Source: Promethearchaeota archaeon
GTDB taxonomy: Archaea > Asgardarchaeota > Lokiarchaeia > Sigynarchaeales > SOKP01
Reading direction: 5' to 3'
DNA length: 5,817 nt
Assembly: GCA_014729315.1 (NCBI GenBank)
Contig: WJKD01000961.1
Span: 1 to 5,817 of the forward strand
A program made the translations under genes and the position numbers. Within the stretch, counting starts at the first letter, position 1; every line of letters starts with the position of its first letter. The notes below the pieces were generated by a model that saw nothing but the letters and a program-made list of their open reading frames with translations, was not told the DNA's origin and did no database searches. Of the stretch, positions 5,621 to 5,817 are shown piece after piece.

Positions 5621-5817
5621 CATGGAGAATTCTGGGGAATTGCACTGCTCCAAAATTCCGGCGCTGTTCCCTTTCTCACCCGCTGGCTCGGTATCTGTGC
5701 GCATCCGGCTTTTTCTTCCTCATGGCAACCGGTATGCTCCCTCTTTCCAAATTAAACCGAAATATTTGTAATAGGATTATCTCATATATTGTACGGCTAT
5801 CCCGTTTGGTCAGAAAA
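5621..5817. other. GC-rich right flank without a supportable gene
   Basis: Composition jumps to about 55% GC (counted over 5621-5740) just beyond the operon promoter, matching the left flank rather than the operon. Several frames are open here because the sequence is short and GC-rich, but no frame combines a start codon with a ribosome binding site, and I recognise no protein family. It may be the edge of the resident chromosome or a decayed gene end. Confidence 0.4.

Noticed and set aside
5538..5771. Plus-strand open frame of 77 codons (or 49 codons from an internal ATG at 5622)
   Set aside because: It begins inside the promoter and ribosome binding region of the divergent operon, lacks a Shine-Dalgarno site at either start, and matches no family I know; other frames here are equally open because of the GC-rich sequence.

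Overview
This is a bacterial window: Shine-Dalgarno sites precede every gene, a sigma70-type promoter is visible, and neighbouring genes overlap tightly. The host lineage cannot be named from the sequence. The window looks like a compact, AT-rich accessory operon set into a more GC-rich chromosome. GC counted by hand is about 54% for positions 1-300, about 29% for a sample inside the operon (2101-2220) and about 55% for 5621-5740. No integrase, transposase, tRNA, rRNA or CRISPR array is visible.

Layout, all on the minus strand. At the right edge, 5621-5817 is GC-rich flank with no gene I can support. A promoter (5568-5596) with overlapping inverted repeats (5548-5574) drives a six-gene operon running right to left: (1) a 91-aa acyl/peptidyl-carrier-like protein, (2) a 114-aa XRE-type HTH regulator, (3) a 289-aa ImmA/IrrE-type zinc peptidase with a GTG start, (4) a divergent thymidylate-synthase-fold protein whose start is better placed at 4044, (5) a 546-aa thymidylate-kinase-like protein with a C-terminal region resembling the helical domain of phage 5-hydroxymethyluridine DNA kinases (also called alpha-glutamyl/putrescinyl-thymine pyrophosphorylases), and (6) a 341-aa ThyA-type thymidylate synthase or dUMP hydroxymethylase homologue with an unusual C-terminal extension. 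Gaps are 10 nt, 1 nt, an 11-nt overlap, 31 nt and a 4-nt ATGA overlap. About 200 bp further on, the 5' end of a GC-rich gene for an exported protein runs off the left edge.

How the genes may work together (inference): genes 4-6 resemble parts of the thymine hypermodification pathways of some phages, where a ThyA homologue makes 5-hydroxymethyl-dUMP and a P-loop kinase with a helical domain activates the 5-hydroxymethyl group for substitution. Here the set sits in a cellular-looking locus with no phage structural genes, together with a carrier-like protein that could present an acyl or aminoacyl group, and an XRE/ImmA pair of the kind that gives protease-triggered derepression. The whole could be an inducible 5-substituted deoxyuridine system acting on DNA or on free nucleotides, with a role in defence, in a mobile element, or in making a nucleoside-derived product. 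Function is not demonstrated; the combination is the main point of interest.
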